64,000 bases of DNA, from the NCBI GenBank assembly GCA_029817715.1, contig JARUPY010000234.1, positions 47,474 through 111,473 of the forward strand, written 5' to 3'. Below, piece by piece: positions 25,611-39,408 of this stretch (its first letter is position 1; the number at the start of each line of letters is the position of its first letter). The notes under the pieces are model-generated. The model worked only from the letters and a program-made list of their open reading frames with translations. It did no database searches and was not told the DNA's origin. Source of the DNA: Melastoma dodecandrum (Eukaryota; Streptophyta; Magnoliopsida; Myrtales; Melastomataceae). A program made the translations under genes and the position numbers.

Positions 25611-27170
25611 AATTGTTTAGAAAATTATCCCCCCCCCCCACCCAACCCACTATACAATAATTATTTTTCCTTAAATGGGAATTCATTTTGTTCATATATA
25701 TATACAATTTAAGTACAGAAGTCATGAAAATGGATTGAGATCGTTCTTCTTTCACACTCATTTCCTCCAAATCAAGAGTGTTATCATTATTACGACGTCC
25801 TTCTTTTGAGTTTGTTTCAAAATGGGGATTTGTCATGCTTTCCACATATCGCAAACCCTCTTTTGGGGGTTGCCATGTCATGACATCGTCATCATGACGT
25901 AAAAAAGCGCGTTCTTATCGTACCCTCTTTCGGTCTAACTTCATAAGCCCGTAATTAATGCCGTAAAGTCTCGGTTTTAGCACGAAAAGCGGTCATCACT
26001 TCTCAACCCATTCCCATTCCCATTCCCATATTCACAAAAAAAAAAGAAAAAGAACCACTCGATCTGAAGGCTAAAAGTAAACTAAAAAAACACTAATCGG
26101 ATTAATCGTAATATACAAGAAGTGGGTAAGCCACGAATGTACGTATGTATCCAATATGATGATATCATGCCATGCGCAGTTTGGTAGAAAATGGGCTTTT
26201 AGGCCTGCCAAGATAAGGCCCAACAAGATCGAATGTTCGGCCCAAGTGCACCACTAATCCAATTCCCACCATCACTATACAGATACAATCTTCTGTGTGT
26301 TTTCTGATGGTAATTTGATGTTGATCAAGTATTACATTGTGTTTATGACCATTAATGGGTGAGGGGTAGGGTGGATAGGGGAGGGGACCAACCATCCCAG
26401 TTCCAAATTCCCATTTCCCACACCCTTTCCCAACCTCGTACTCGGGTTATAGATTGATTGATAAAAGAGAAATAAAATGAAAGCCCCTTTTGTTTCTATA
26501 ATTCTGGCCCTCTTCTCCTCCCAAACCTAGCACCAGAAGCGGTCCCCTTCCTCCCCCCCCTCCTCATTCCGTTGCCACCGGGGCAAGGGACCAACCATTC
26601 GCTCATCTCCCGACCAGGGGGTGGGGGTCCCATTTTCTACATGCGGTGTCCTCTTTTTATTTGTTTCCCCTCGTGACAAGCTTTAAAAGGAGGGAGCTTT
26701 GGTAGGGTTCATCTCGTGATCCCTCATTTTGCTTACTGGGTCGGTTGCATGTTGGGGAAATCAGTGTGCCTCGACGAGATTGATTTGGGATGTGTTTTTT
26801 TTTTGGGGGGGGGGGGGGGGGTGTTTTGACGGTTTGTGGTTTAAAGGTAGTTGTTTTTTTTTTTTTTTTTTTGTGAAAATAATAACATAAAGGATTGAAT
26901 TTTTGTTTCTGGGTGATGTTGGTGGATCGTTTTAAGGGTTGCCCATTTTGGCATTTGCTGTTTCTGGTATTGGCGTTGATTGGTGAGAGCTGATTTCGTT
27001 TCTCTGGGGGTTTCTAGGGTTGGTGAGAAGACGATCGGGAGGCGGTCTGTTGGTGTGATGGTAGCTGCGAGTCAGTGAGGGCGGTCGAAGGAGGCTGACG
27101 GGTCGTGGCATAATCACTGTTCCCATTTCTTCATAAGTTCCCCTGACGGTAGTGTTTTGGATTAAAGGAA
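25611..27170. other. Intergenic region and leader of the TDBD gene
   Basis: No gene is supported. It includes the ZAT 3' UTR, a C run (25630-25639), TGGGCC-like motifs near 26240, a 17-base G run (26805-26821) and a long T run (26854-26872). The last few hundred bases are probably the 5' UTR of the gene that starts at 27171. Confidence 0.5.
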
Positions 27171-29440
27171 ATGGTAAGGATTCTATACTATGATGTGAAT
27201 GCTATCGTATTGCCTGCATGCATATAGTATTCTTCATTATGTGGACACATCGGGAGTGTTCCTTCCATGCCCATCCGGCTAAAATCTTGCATTTTGGAAA
27301 TTAGCTCTATCACCAGTTCAAGCGAAAACATGTACTGTAATAACCATTTCGTTCGGGATATGCTTCTTTTGTACGCATTGATTTGTTCTTGCGTGGAAAT
27401 CATATCCTCTCTAGTGCTTAAATGCTCTCTTGTTGGCTAATTGTTTCAGTCTTTCGAGCCAAAGAATCTTTTGTTTTCAAGAGAAACTCCTGTTATCCCA
27501 AATGGAGATATGAACTCTGATAAATCCTTACAAGACGATGGTAAGCGAAGTCATCAATGGTTTATGGATACAGGTGCAACTGAACCTGAATTATTAAGCA
27601 ATAAAAGACAAGCTTTAGTAGCAGTCACTACTGGGGCTGTTAAAGGACTGGCGAGTGTTTTTTCTTGGGATAACAACTCTAATTTTCAGTCCCTTTCCGG
27701 GCAGCCGACGGATCAGTTAGGTGGATCTGAAGCTGTTCATTCTGTTAATTTAGTTGATAGGGATGTGGCAGCACTCAGTACTGGTGAAATCGGGATGAGT
27801 AGAAATTTTTTTGACGATCAGTATGGAAATGAGTCTGCCGTGAGCTTATCAATGTCTCATGGTGCGAATGATCCCTCCTTGTTTCTGAATTTTGGTGGAA
27901 TCCGAAAGGTTAAGGTCAATGAAGTGAGGGATCCAGACAACACCTTCTCTGCGCCTAACGGAGATCATTTCGGAAGGGGCGATGCTGCTTATAACAAGGG
28001 CCATGGCAGCACTGTGTCTCTAGGCACAGGATCTACAAACAGGGCTGAGAACGTTATGCCCCTGGATGCTGGATTTACTAAAATAGGTGAAAATTTTTTG
28101 TCGGCAGGTCATTCATTCGGTAGGGCCGACTTCAACCTCATGGGTATGGCTCAAAGCTTCGACAGAGGAGATGATAATTTGTTGGCTAGGCCCTTCCCAA
28201 AAGGAGATGGTCAGTTTATGACAATGGCTCCTCCCTATGCAAAAGGTGAGGCGGGCGTTGTATCGTCGATTTCCTCTTTCGACAAGGAACATGCTAATTT
28301 CATCTCTATGGGTCCAAATATTGGGAAAATGAACGAGAACTTCATTTCTGTGTGTTCATCCTATGGGAAGATGGAGGAGAATATGATACCAAACAGCCGT
28401 ACATATGACAAAGCTGGCTCCACCATCATACCACCGGATTCAATTTATCAAAAAGGAGATCCCAATACCCTTATGATGGGTCAGAACTACAGGGGTGAGA
28501 GCAATTTCATATCTTTTGGAGGCTTCCTCGGCGAACAAGAGATCAATGAGACTGTCGGAATGTTCGGAAATTATCGGCTAATGTTAGACAATGATAAATT
28601 AACTCACACCTCAGAAGTTCCTGGCCTGAGGAATATGAACTTGGGTAGTGGACCAATTATGAATAGCTGTTCCACTTCCAAGGTGAATCCTAATGCCGGG
28701 AAGAGTAAAGAGCCAAAGACTGTGAAGAAACCTGCTTCAAACAATTTCCCGTCCAACGTAAAGAGCCTTTTATCTACTGGCATGCTCGATGGAGTGCCTG
28801 TAAAATACGTATCCTGGTCCCGTGAAGTATGTCCTCGCTTTTTCTGGTTATGACTTTGTTTCGTTCAATTTTTGTTGTTGAACCTATGTTTCTTGTGATA
28901 CGGTCCAACTCCTTAAAAAGCACCTATACATTGCAGAAGAACCTTCGTGGAATCATTAGTGGTTCTGGCTATCTCTGTTCCTGCAGCGATTGCAACCTCT
29001 CAAAGGTTAGACCTTTTATTGATCTGCCAGTTTTTTGAGGCAGTATTCTAACTGCTTTACCCTGTTGGACATACAGTCATTGAATGCATACGAATTCGAG
29101 CAACATGCTGGTTGCAAAACCAAGCATCCGAATAATCACATCTACTTTGAGAATGGGAAGACAATCTATGCTGTTGTTCAGGAACTCAAGAACACACCCC
29201 AAGAACTACTTTTTGATGCAATTCAAACCGTCACAGGCGCTCCAATTGACCAGAAGAACTATCGTGCATGGAAAGGTGAGATAATCGACTACTCTGAGCC
29301 TTGTAAGCTCGATCAGACTTTGATGCATAATTTCCTGAATAATAATTTTCTGCATGTTGCTATTCTCAGCATCATACCAAGCCGCTACACGTGAACTCCA
29401 TCGAATCTATGGGAAAGATGAAACTATCTTGTCATCTTAA
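27171..29440 (+). CDS. Tify-domain-binding-domain (TDBD) protein of unknown function
   Basis: Five exons (27171-27173, 27450-28826, 28937-29005, 29077-29275, 29370-29440), 572 aa. The first coding exon is just the ATG (ATG|GTAAGG); the next begins SFEPKNLLF, which is how related plant proteins start. Exon 2 is long and Asn/Ser/Gly-rich, with degenerate repeats of about 18-20 residues (for example DFNLMGMAQSFDRGD, GQFMTMAPPYAKGE, NENFISVCSSYGKME). The conserved C-terminal module is the TDBD: VKSLLSTGMLDGVPVKYVSW, GSGYLCSCSDCNLSK, AYEFEQHAGCKTKHPNNHIY, TIYAVVQELKNTP and a final ATRELHRIYG. The same domain occurs in NINJA-like and PHD-finger regulators, so a nuclear regulatory role is plausible but inferred. 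It recalls Arabidopsis At5g59830 by structure and location. Confidence 0.88.
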
Positions 29441-30236
29441 AACTACCACTTAGCTGGCCCTTGCAAAGCTTTTTGTTCTTTTGGGGTTGTATACATCCCT
29501 GGGATGGATCAACAGTAACCCGGTAAGAGAATAGGAGACTGGTTTTTTAGTCTGAACTGGTGGTGCATTGGGTTTTTGGGATCTTGGGGATCTTTTTGTC
29601 TGAGTAGCACCAGGTTCCTAATTCCTATTTTGCACATCCTTATAAAGATCACAACCTCCCTTCTCCATGTAACATAATCCCCCTTTTTTGGAGAAGGGGT
29701 ATGTCAGGAAGCTAGTTGAGGGATTTCTTTTTTATGTCTTTCCCTAAGTTGTTCTGGTGATTGACAAACCACTTGTTATGGATTCTTTCATGATTTTTAG
29801 TCTGGAAGATTACAACTTTATCCAGTTGCCTCGTTTGTGTATACTATGATTGAATCGAGAATCATGTTAGGATTCTGCAATTTACAAGGCAATCCAAAGC
29901 TCACAGACAATCTGTCTAAAACCAAACACTTGCCACGTTCATTCCTTAAGAAAGCTGAAATGTAGGAAGAAGAAACAGCAACTTAAGTTGAGATTACAAG
30001 AATAGATACCAAATATTTCCATCTGCTACAGGAAGTTAATTATCCGTCTCCCCCTCTTTAATACCAAAATAAGCAGCAGCAGTAATCAGAGAAATAATCA
30101 CAATAATAAGCTTTTCTTGTCTTCCTCCTCAGGTACAACCACCACGATTTGGAATTTTCTTCCCAAAGCCATCATAAATATCAGGGTATCAGTTGCAAGA
30201 ATATTCTCGTGTTGGCCACTACCCATTTTCGATTCT
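29441..30236. other. Convergent intergenic gap TDBD gene / RABE1
   Basis: The 3' UTRs of the two convergent genes occupy most of this interval. I see no other feature. Confidence 0.5.
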
Positions 30237-32508
<2,272 letters not shown>

Positions 32509-32837
32509 TATTTCGCTGCTCAAAATTCTCCCCCTTCCAAACAACGACACCACCACCAGGCCGATCTGATGGAATCCGTCTCCGACGATAATCAAAAGCA
32601 AATTCAACCAATCGTGATTAATACAAGAAAAATGAAATAAATAAATAAATAAATTCTTTTCCACTGCTACCCCAGAAACGGTGCGTTTGCTTGTTGTGCA
32701 TTGCATAAATAATATATTCAAGCCTTAGATTATTGTATTATATTATTTTACTCTATTCTGCACTGCACGGCCCGTTACTTAATTAACCAACATTTTTTTG
32801 AATTAAAATATTCAATAATGACTTATTAAAAAGATAC
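32509..32837. other. RABE1 upstream region and viral-host boundary
   Basis: Promoter and leader side of RABE1, with an AAAT repeat at 32634-32654. The viral reading frame fades out near 32838. The exact host-virus boundary cannot be set without an empty allele. Confidence 0.45.
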
Positions 32838-33688
32838 TCGATAATGTTCTTGATCTGCTCATAGTCAGTCACCCATTTTTCAGGCAGAAGCTTCAGGAGT
32901 TCTGCTCTCGGAATTTGTCTGGGGATGTGGATGCATGTAGGAGCCTTTTGGTCATGGTAGTCAGCCACAATGAGTAAGGCATTCTGGGTATCGTTGGGCA
33001 TGCTTATGTCCAAAGCATGGTTCTGCACCCGGTACGCCATCTGGTAGTGAAGAGTGGCTTCAATGGAGTTTGATTCCATTGTGGCTCCGCAAAGTTGCGG
33101 TTGTACCTGCAAGGCTGACAGCAACTTTGGATCCCTGAGAGACATGCAGAAGTTAGGAAAAAGGGTCACGAAGACCGTTCCTGCGTTTAATGTTGTCTCA
33201 ATTGTCCCAATTACTGCGTGTTGATATTCCATATATCTTGTGTCCAAAAGGGCCATTCGGGCAGTCACCGGCAGTCCTTTTCGTCCATGATATGTCAAGG
33301 CAAGTCTTATGGCTCCAAAATGGAGATGGGAATATCCTTCTCTAGTCCAAAGTTCAGGGAACTCTGCTGGCAATTGCAGAGATACAAATTGTTCTCTTTG
33401 TGTCCCAAATATAGGATGTTGACTGAACTTACTAGTCTGTACGTATTCTCGGACTGATGAGGCAGGCCGTTTGATTAAAGTCCTTATGCTTCTTATGGGT
33501 CCTGCAGAGGGCTTATGAAAAGCTGTGTACGGGTTGATTAACGGCAGTTCAGTATTAGCCACTTGATTAGCATCACAATTCTTGTGGGTGATTTCATACA
33601 GTGATTCAATGCTTGCATTAGAACGTCGAAAGGAGGCAGAAGGTTTAAGGGAGAAGGGGGCAGTCAATATCTCTGGAGGGGTATCCAT
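32838..33688 (-). pseudogene. Viral movement protein, N-terminal copy, truncated at the insertion edge
   Basis: This is the start of the viral polyprotein. The first ATG is at 33688, 100 nt downstream of the primer-binding site. About 280 residues are readable before the virus-like sequence gives way to flanking DNA. The core matches Caulimoviridae movement proteins (GAIRLALTYHGRKGLPV, a conserved QHAVIGTIETTLNAG block, then TVFVTLFPNFCMSLRDP and an ADYHDQKAP block). These proteins form tubules at plasmodesmata for cell-to-cell spread. The gene is cut at its 3' side; its continuation lies 8.6 kb away at the other end of the insert. The last part differs from that other copy by a 36-nt in-frame stretch (32861-32896). 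Confidence 0.8.
32897..32986. repeat. Terminal direct repeat of the pararetrovirus insert (left copy)
   Basis: 90 bp matching 41485-41574 in the same orientation at 87 of 90 positions. It lies within the movement-protein gene, not in an LTR, and marks terminal redundancy of the integrated molecule. Confidence 0.88.
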
Positions 33689-33787
33689 GGTTGGGCAGTA
33701 GGGCAATAACAGCAGACAGGGGCATCCGGTAACTCACAAACACTCTCTCCCTCTCTGGAAAGAAGTAAATTTAAAAAGCACACCATT

Positions 33788-33801
33788 TGGCTCTGATACC
33801 A
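33788..33801 (-). promoter_or_regulatory. tRNA-Met primer-binding site of the pararetrovirus
   Basis: On the minus strand the sequence reads TGGTATCAGAGCCA, complementary to the 3' end of plant initiator tRNA-Met, the standard primer for minus-strand DNA synthesis in Caulimoviridae. It lies 100 nt before the polyprotein ATG, as expected. Confidence 0.9.
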
Positions 33802-33973
33802 TGAGTTACAAGGTTATAAACAACTCATAGGATTAATTTAAATAGAGTACAACAGAGTACAAAGACATGATTTACAAACATGAGCTGGTTCTAACCAGGA
33901 AGACAGGATCACACTAAAAGAATAACAGGTTCTTTTAGATAAGATAAGGGAAAGCTTTCATAGGATAGGCGGA

Positions 33974-34345
33974 TTATACACTAGACAAGTATAAAAGCCA
34001 TTTTAAGTACCATGCAAGATATTTGCGGTACTGGACATGTTTACGGAGGGTAATCCATCCGGTACATAGATCCCATGGATTCATGAAGATCCATTCATAT
34101 CCTGGCTCCATACAATCAAAATAAGAAATTTGAGCATCTATAGAGTGGAGGACACAGTTTCTAGCCTTATAATCAATATAGGTATCTAAGGCAGAAATTG
34201 TGCGGTTGACTTTCTTAAGAGTTTTGGTCTTCTTCCAAAGTGGCTCGTTATGTTGACGACGAATGCTGTAAAAGTGGCTACGCAAGACATTACAGTCAGG
34301 AAAAGGGGGTTTGTGGAAACGTCGTTCTCTTAGAGGAGGTCTCAT
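33974..34345 (-). CDS. Unrecognised leader ORF in the viral non-coding region
   Basis: 123-aa open frame from an ATG at 34345, inside the long viral leader between the promoter and the primer-binding site. It is rich in Arg/Lys at the start (RMRPPLRERRFHKPP) and in aromatic residues later (GYEWIFMNPWDLCTGW). I do not recognise a domain. Leaders of this virus family often carry short upstream ORFs that regulate translation, but this one is long. It could be a small viral protein, a captured piece of another sequence, or a chance frame. Confidence 0.35.
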   Translation of the reverse strand: MRPPLRERRFHKPPFPDCNVLRSHFYSIRRQHNEPLWKKTKTLKKVNRTISALDTYIDYKARNCVLHSIDAQISYFDCMEPGYEWIFMNPWDLCTGWITLRKHVQYRKYLAWYLKWLLYLSSV

Positions 34346-35057
34346 CCTGCCTACTATCAATATCAAGCCGCGACCGGCGCCTGGCAGCCCTCCTGGCTAT
34401 AACGGCAAGTGGTCCTTATGGCGAAGTAGATAGCTTTACGGCCCTGAGAGAACTCTACTAAGTTAACGGCGTACAACAAACATCCGTTTCATGGCAGAAG
34501 TCTGACGATAGACAAGATCATAGCACTTATCACAAAACTTCAAGTTTATTTAGAAAAAGATTATTTCTAAAAGGAAGTTATATAATCTTACTGGAGTAGA
34601 TACCCTGTAAAGATAAAGGCTAAGATGTATACAGAGGAAATCTGGGAATAGCTCAAATATAAAATAGCTAGGCTGAGTAACAGGATATGGACAACACGAG
34701 GGATGATAGACATTTTAAACAAAGATTAGTATTACTGAAGCAAGGGGATATAGACAAAGAGTGAAGCAAAACCTAAACAGGTTTGGAAATAATAAAGAGA
34801 TGATTAATAGATACAGGAAAACACGATGAATATGCTTAAGCAAAGACATAAACAGATCTTTATGGTTTTTGGGGTTTTCTGGATGTTTTTGGGTTTATCG
34901 AAGATAGAAAGATCATCGAGAGGTTGGAGAACTGGAATACCTTACTGCCCTTAGGTTATTGCCCGGATGAGTTTAGTTGCACATGGATGGGAGAAAATGA
35001 GAATTGTATTGAAATGTGTTTTTCTCCTCTGTCCCTCTCTTGTGTTTGCAAGAGGCA

Positions 35058-35064
35058 ATTTATA
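35058..35064 (-). promoter_or_regulatory. Probable TATA box of the viral pregenomic RNA promoter
   Basis: TATAAAT on the minus strand, 1.26 kb upstream of the primer-binding site and downstream of the polyprotein stop at 35292. This is where Caulimoviridae place the pregenomic promoter. Inferred from position and motif. Confidence 0.55.
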
Positions 35065-35112
35065 CACAAAGCCGGAGGCTAGAACTTGGATGTGGTTAAG
35101 CCACGTATCCTC

Positions 35113-35211
35113 AAACTATTCTTAGTCTTAAAGATGAAAGTGACTAAAGGAAAACTATTCCTAGTCAAAAAGATGAAAGTGACTAAAGGAAAACTATTCT
35201 TAGTCAAAAGG
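35113..35211. repeat. 39-bp tandem repeat upstream of the viral TATA box
   Basis: About 2.5 copies with an exact 39-bp period, starting at 35113, 35152 and 35191. Each unit begins AAACTATTC and contains GATGAAAGTGACTAAAGG, with the last unit cut short. In viral sense it lies 50-150 bp upstream of the probable TATA box, where enhancer repeats would be expected. Confidence 0.85.
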
Positions 35212-35291
35212 TGTCACTTTGAGTCTTGTCATCTTTGTCGTCTGCACATGGGTGGTCATTTTTATCTTCAGCACATGGGCGGCCACTGTTG

Positions 35292-37559
35292 TTAGTCTCC
35301 ATCTGTTTTGGGGCGCTTTCCATGTGGGTCCGATTTTCTTGCCGACACTCTCTTTTGTCTTGAGGCACGCCTTCTTGTAGATCCTGGGCCTGGTGGTGAT
35401 CTTGGGCCTGAAGATGATCCTGGTGTTATGTTTGGGCTTGAGAGATTGAAGTTCTGGATCATGTCTTCAACAATAGCATCCCAGTTGATTTGTTCTTGGG
35501 TGTAGGCTTCCAGGGCTTCCATTATGCACCATGTTTCGTTAGGGTCAACTCTTGCGATTTGTTGAATGAGCAACTCTTCTTCTGTGAGAGGTCTCATTGA
35601 ATTGAGTTGGAAGAGTTTGTTTGTTAAACAAGTCCTGCTGTGAAGCATGTCTTTGTGCTCGAATCCTTTAGTGCTGAGTGGAACTTCCCATATGTGTGGA
35701 ATTTGGTCGTTGACTTCATAGTTCCCAAAATGTATGGCAATTGAATTGGGTAGACAGGCAAAGTGATCTACCGTATTGACGGCAACTAGTGAGGCTACTT
35801 GACTGTCGTAATGCCAATTCCTGTGGAAGAGGTATATGGTGTATGAAGTAATATCTGGCCACTTCTGAAATCTGTAGGCCTGTTCTTCAAACCAAACTTT
35901 CCACCGGGATAAGGGTGTGAACCAATTAAGAACTTCTGCGAGATGTGCATGAGGATAACTTCTAGGGGAGTAGGAATATAGATCTCCAAAATTATCAAGA
36001 TATTGAAGCATATCTAACGCTGGAAATTCAAAGGCAACAGTATGTGCATGAAAGAAATACCAAAAGAACCATTTCAACTCGATAGGAAACTTTTCAGTAG
36101 GATGTATGGGAAACAAATGTAAAAATGGACAGGTAGGATGAATTCCTAATCTTGGAAAGAATAGTTGTCCATGTTTTCTGAAAAGTTGTGTCAGGTAGTA
36201 ATGCATTTGTGAGTATGGTTGTGAAATGATTTCCATTGAACAATCGAACCTGAGAAGGTTGTTCCATTTGTGTATTTCAGGAGGCAGAGAACTTGTCTGA
36301 TTTTGACTTGGCGTGTTCTGAGTATGAAGAGAGAACATCGCTTGAAGCTTTGGATACTCAATGAGTTGAGGGTTGATATCATCAAAGGGTCTGGAGAGAA
36401 AATCAGCAACGACGTTTGTCTTTCCTTTGATATGTCGTACCGTGTACGAGTATTGTGAGAACCACTGAGATAACCTCAATAGCTGTGCATTAGGAATCTT
36501 CTTGGCCGTGAGGTTTAGGACCGAATCGAATGACTTGAAATCTGTCTCGATCACAAAATGGTGTCCCATTAGATGGAATTCCAGTTTCTTGATTCCATAC
36601 TTGACCGCTAGAATTTCTTTGATCCCTGAGTAGTAGTGTTGTTCAGCATTATTGAACTTTCCTGATTTGTAGGCACATATTCTTCTGGTTCCATTAACTT
36701 CTTCCAAGAGTATGGCTGCCCAGAACTCATTGCTCGCGTTCGTTTGTAGGATTCTCAATCCATCAGAAGGAATCTGTAAAGGAGGCAATTTCTGAAGATT
36801 TTTCTTTAAGTATTGGACTGCGTTGGTTTGCAGATCTCCCCACGGAGTTGCATTTTTCCTGAGTTGAGCTTCGAGTGGACTCGTGTACCTACTGATTTCT
36901 GGAACAAAATCTCTAAGGTAATTTACAATTCCAAGAAATTGCTGAACCTGTTTTGTGGTCAATGTGTCTGGGAACTTCAGTAGTTCTTGTGCAATGTGCG
37001 GTCCTGGATAATACTGTCCATCTGCTAATTGCATTCCTAGGAATTCAATCGTTGATGTGCAAAGCTGTACTTTCTTCTCAGACAGCATTATTCCAAACTG
37101 TTGTACAATCCTTGCAAATTCTTTCAAAAGGAGTTCATGTGAACTCTGATCTTCACTGAATAGTAAGATGTCATCTATGTAGATAAGTGCAGAAGATTGT
37201 ATGGGTTCAAAGATACTTATCATGACATCTTGGAATAAGGAAGGGGCTGTCTTGAGTCCAAATGGTAAGACTCTCCATTGGAAATGTCCATTGGGTATGC
37301 AGAAGGCTGTCTTCCATCTGTCTTCAGGGTGGACACCTATCTGCCAAAAACCACTTTTGAGATCAAACTTGGAGAATAACTTGGCTTTTGAAAGTGATGA
37401 GAACAGAGCTGTCCTATTGGGGATAGGAAATTTAATGTCTTGGAGGAAGTGATTTAAGGGTTGGTAGTTGATGACTAATCGTTTCTTCCCACGATTCTGT
37501 TCTGATCTCTTGTTAACATAAAATGCTTGGCATGCCCATGATGAGCTTGGAATGTTCAA
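35292..37559 (-). pseudogene. Viral reverse transcriptase, RNase H and C-terminal extension
   Basis: A 755-codon open frame that is part of the polyprotein; its first codon is TTG, so it has no start of its own. RT motifs are present: RLVINYQPLN, FSKFDLKSGFWQI, LPFGLKTAPSLFQ and the catalytic YIDD (codons 37181-37170). The RNase H domain follows from about residue 265, with E in KEILAV, D in ETDFKSF and D in VVADFLSR. The first catalytic Asp of the usual T-D-A-S motif reads Asn here (TNAS, codon 36740-36738), so RNase H is probably inactive. After RNase H the frame runs on for about 360 residues rich in Trp, Phe and His and ends in a basic tail (RRRASRQKRVSARK). I do not recognise that extension. 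The frame is offset by one base from the protease frame upstream. Confidence 0.9.
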
Positions 37560-39408
37560 TCAATCCTTGTTTAAGCAACAAGCTGCATTCCTTTGTTGCT
37601 TGCTTTGAGTCTGAAGGAGTCATGCCTGGATGACTGGCTTTTGTCGGGTTTATATCTTCGTTCTGCTTAAACGGAAGTCTGACGAAGAACTTCGGATTTG
37701 TCCATAATGGGTGTGAATATTTCTTAAGGAAATCTTGATGATCTGTAGCAAAGGCTGGTCTGAATAGCTCTAAGGCTTGTTGTACTGGCTGTACCGAGTA
37801 CATCCTGCTCTCATGAGTGTATGGCTTGAAACTGGACTTGTGTCGTATACCAGTTGCTAATAGTTTGAGGCTATGTAGCTGCCGAAGTATGTCCCATCCA
37901 ATGACAAGGTCTTTCCCTGGAAGGTCAGTAGCAACAATTTCTACTGATATGGAACATGTAGGGAATAACATGACCTTTATCCTCTTTGTCTTCAGGAATG
38001 TTTGGAACGTCTTTCCTGATGCTGCTTTGTATGTATTGACTTGTGGAACAAGCAGTTCTGCTGGGACAATAGCTGGATTTATCATACTTTCAGCTGCTCC
38101 AGTGTCGATGAAGGCGATTGCTTGAGTTGGTCTGCGATACTTTGAAAAGTAAATCTGGACTTTGACATGTGGCAAAATGTTGGAGGTAGCCATGAGAGGA
38201 ATACTTGCCTCTGTAGGTTCCTCTATGTCTGATTCTGTGGAATGGATTGCCAGATTGGTGAAGGATTCGCATGAAGGAATTCTTCTGGTAGCAACGCTTG
38301 CATATCGTGATAATGGTTGAGAGTGCTTTGTGACTGAGGCGATGGTGAAGATGCTGTCATAGTCATTGTCACTGTTACTTGAAGATGAGAGTATAGTTGG
38401 AGGAGCTTGTCTGGGTTCCAAACAGTAAACTGTTTGGGCTGAAGGTTCCTCGTCAATGGAGAAGACCGATTCCACATCATTGTCTTCTAGTGATACTCCT
38501 GCGGCTTTCTCAAGCTGTGCAATTAGCTTCTTCTTTCTCCTTTTGCAATCCTTTGCAAAATGTCCTGGTTTGCTGCAAATGTAACACCTGTCTGTTTTCC
38601 TAGTAGGAAAACGTCTATGCTTGAACCGTAGATAACGTTTCCTTGGTCTGTGTTCAACCTTTCCCTTACTCTTTTTCCTGAATGGATCTCCTCTCTTCTT
38701 ATGTATGAAGGGTTTCTTTGGAGATCTTCTAAATCGTCTTCTAGATGTTTCTTTATCAGGAAAATCTGGGCATTTGCACAAGTCTGTTTTGGTGCATTTT
38801 GTAAGGTACCTGGTTGGTTTACAGGCATTGTCGAGTCTTTGGTCGTGTCTGAGAAAATCTTTGATGACGCTTCGTCTTTGGCAGAGTTCACTAATTGCGA
38901 AGTGAACTGTCTGCAGGATCTGTCCAACCGAGAGATCCATGACTCTTAATCCTTTGGCAGCTATTTCCTTTTCCACCAATGAAGAGATGGGCTCTATGAG
39001 TGAGGATATGAAAACTGGTTTGTGGGCATTGTCTGCTCCAAGGTTTATGAACAATGTGATCATCCTCTTGAAATGTCGGTTGATATCCTTTTTTCTGAAC
39101 GAGCAGCAGCGTCTTTTGAAGAATTCTTTTCTCTGTTCTTCAATCAAGTTTTCTGGACTTCCAATAAAGTTGATATATAGCTGTGCCAAGAACTCTGGGA
39201 ATGGAAGGCTGATGAGGTGTATTTGTACTGGTTCCGTCAGCTGATTCCACCAAGTCTGTAGCATTCCCCTAAACTTTGTTGTGAGTTCTGTCAGTATTTC
39301 TACTGAAGAGGTTACTGTTAATCTCTTTTGGAGGCACCATGCATAGAAGTCTCTGAATCGTTGTGGCCATTTATCTATGTCGATATCATCAATGGTGAAT
39401 GAGAAAGA
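37513..39408 (-). pseudogene. Viral capsid (zinc knuckle) and aspartic protease section
   Basis: Open from just after a TGA at 39411-39409 down to 37513; the first ATG in it is at 39264. It includes a capsid-like region, a very basic stretch, and a CCHC zinc knuckle CYICSKPGHFAKDC at 38586-38545 for packaging the pregenomic RNA. A retropepsin-like protease follows, with active-site D-T-G-A at about 38106. The frame ends at 37513, 47 nt into the reverse-transcriptase frame, so protease and RT are in different frames. An intact virus of this type would normally read them as one polyprotein, so I treat the junction as a break. Confidence 0.86.
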
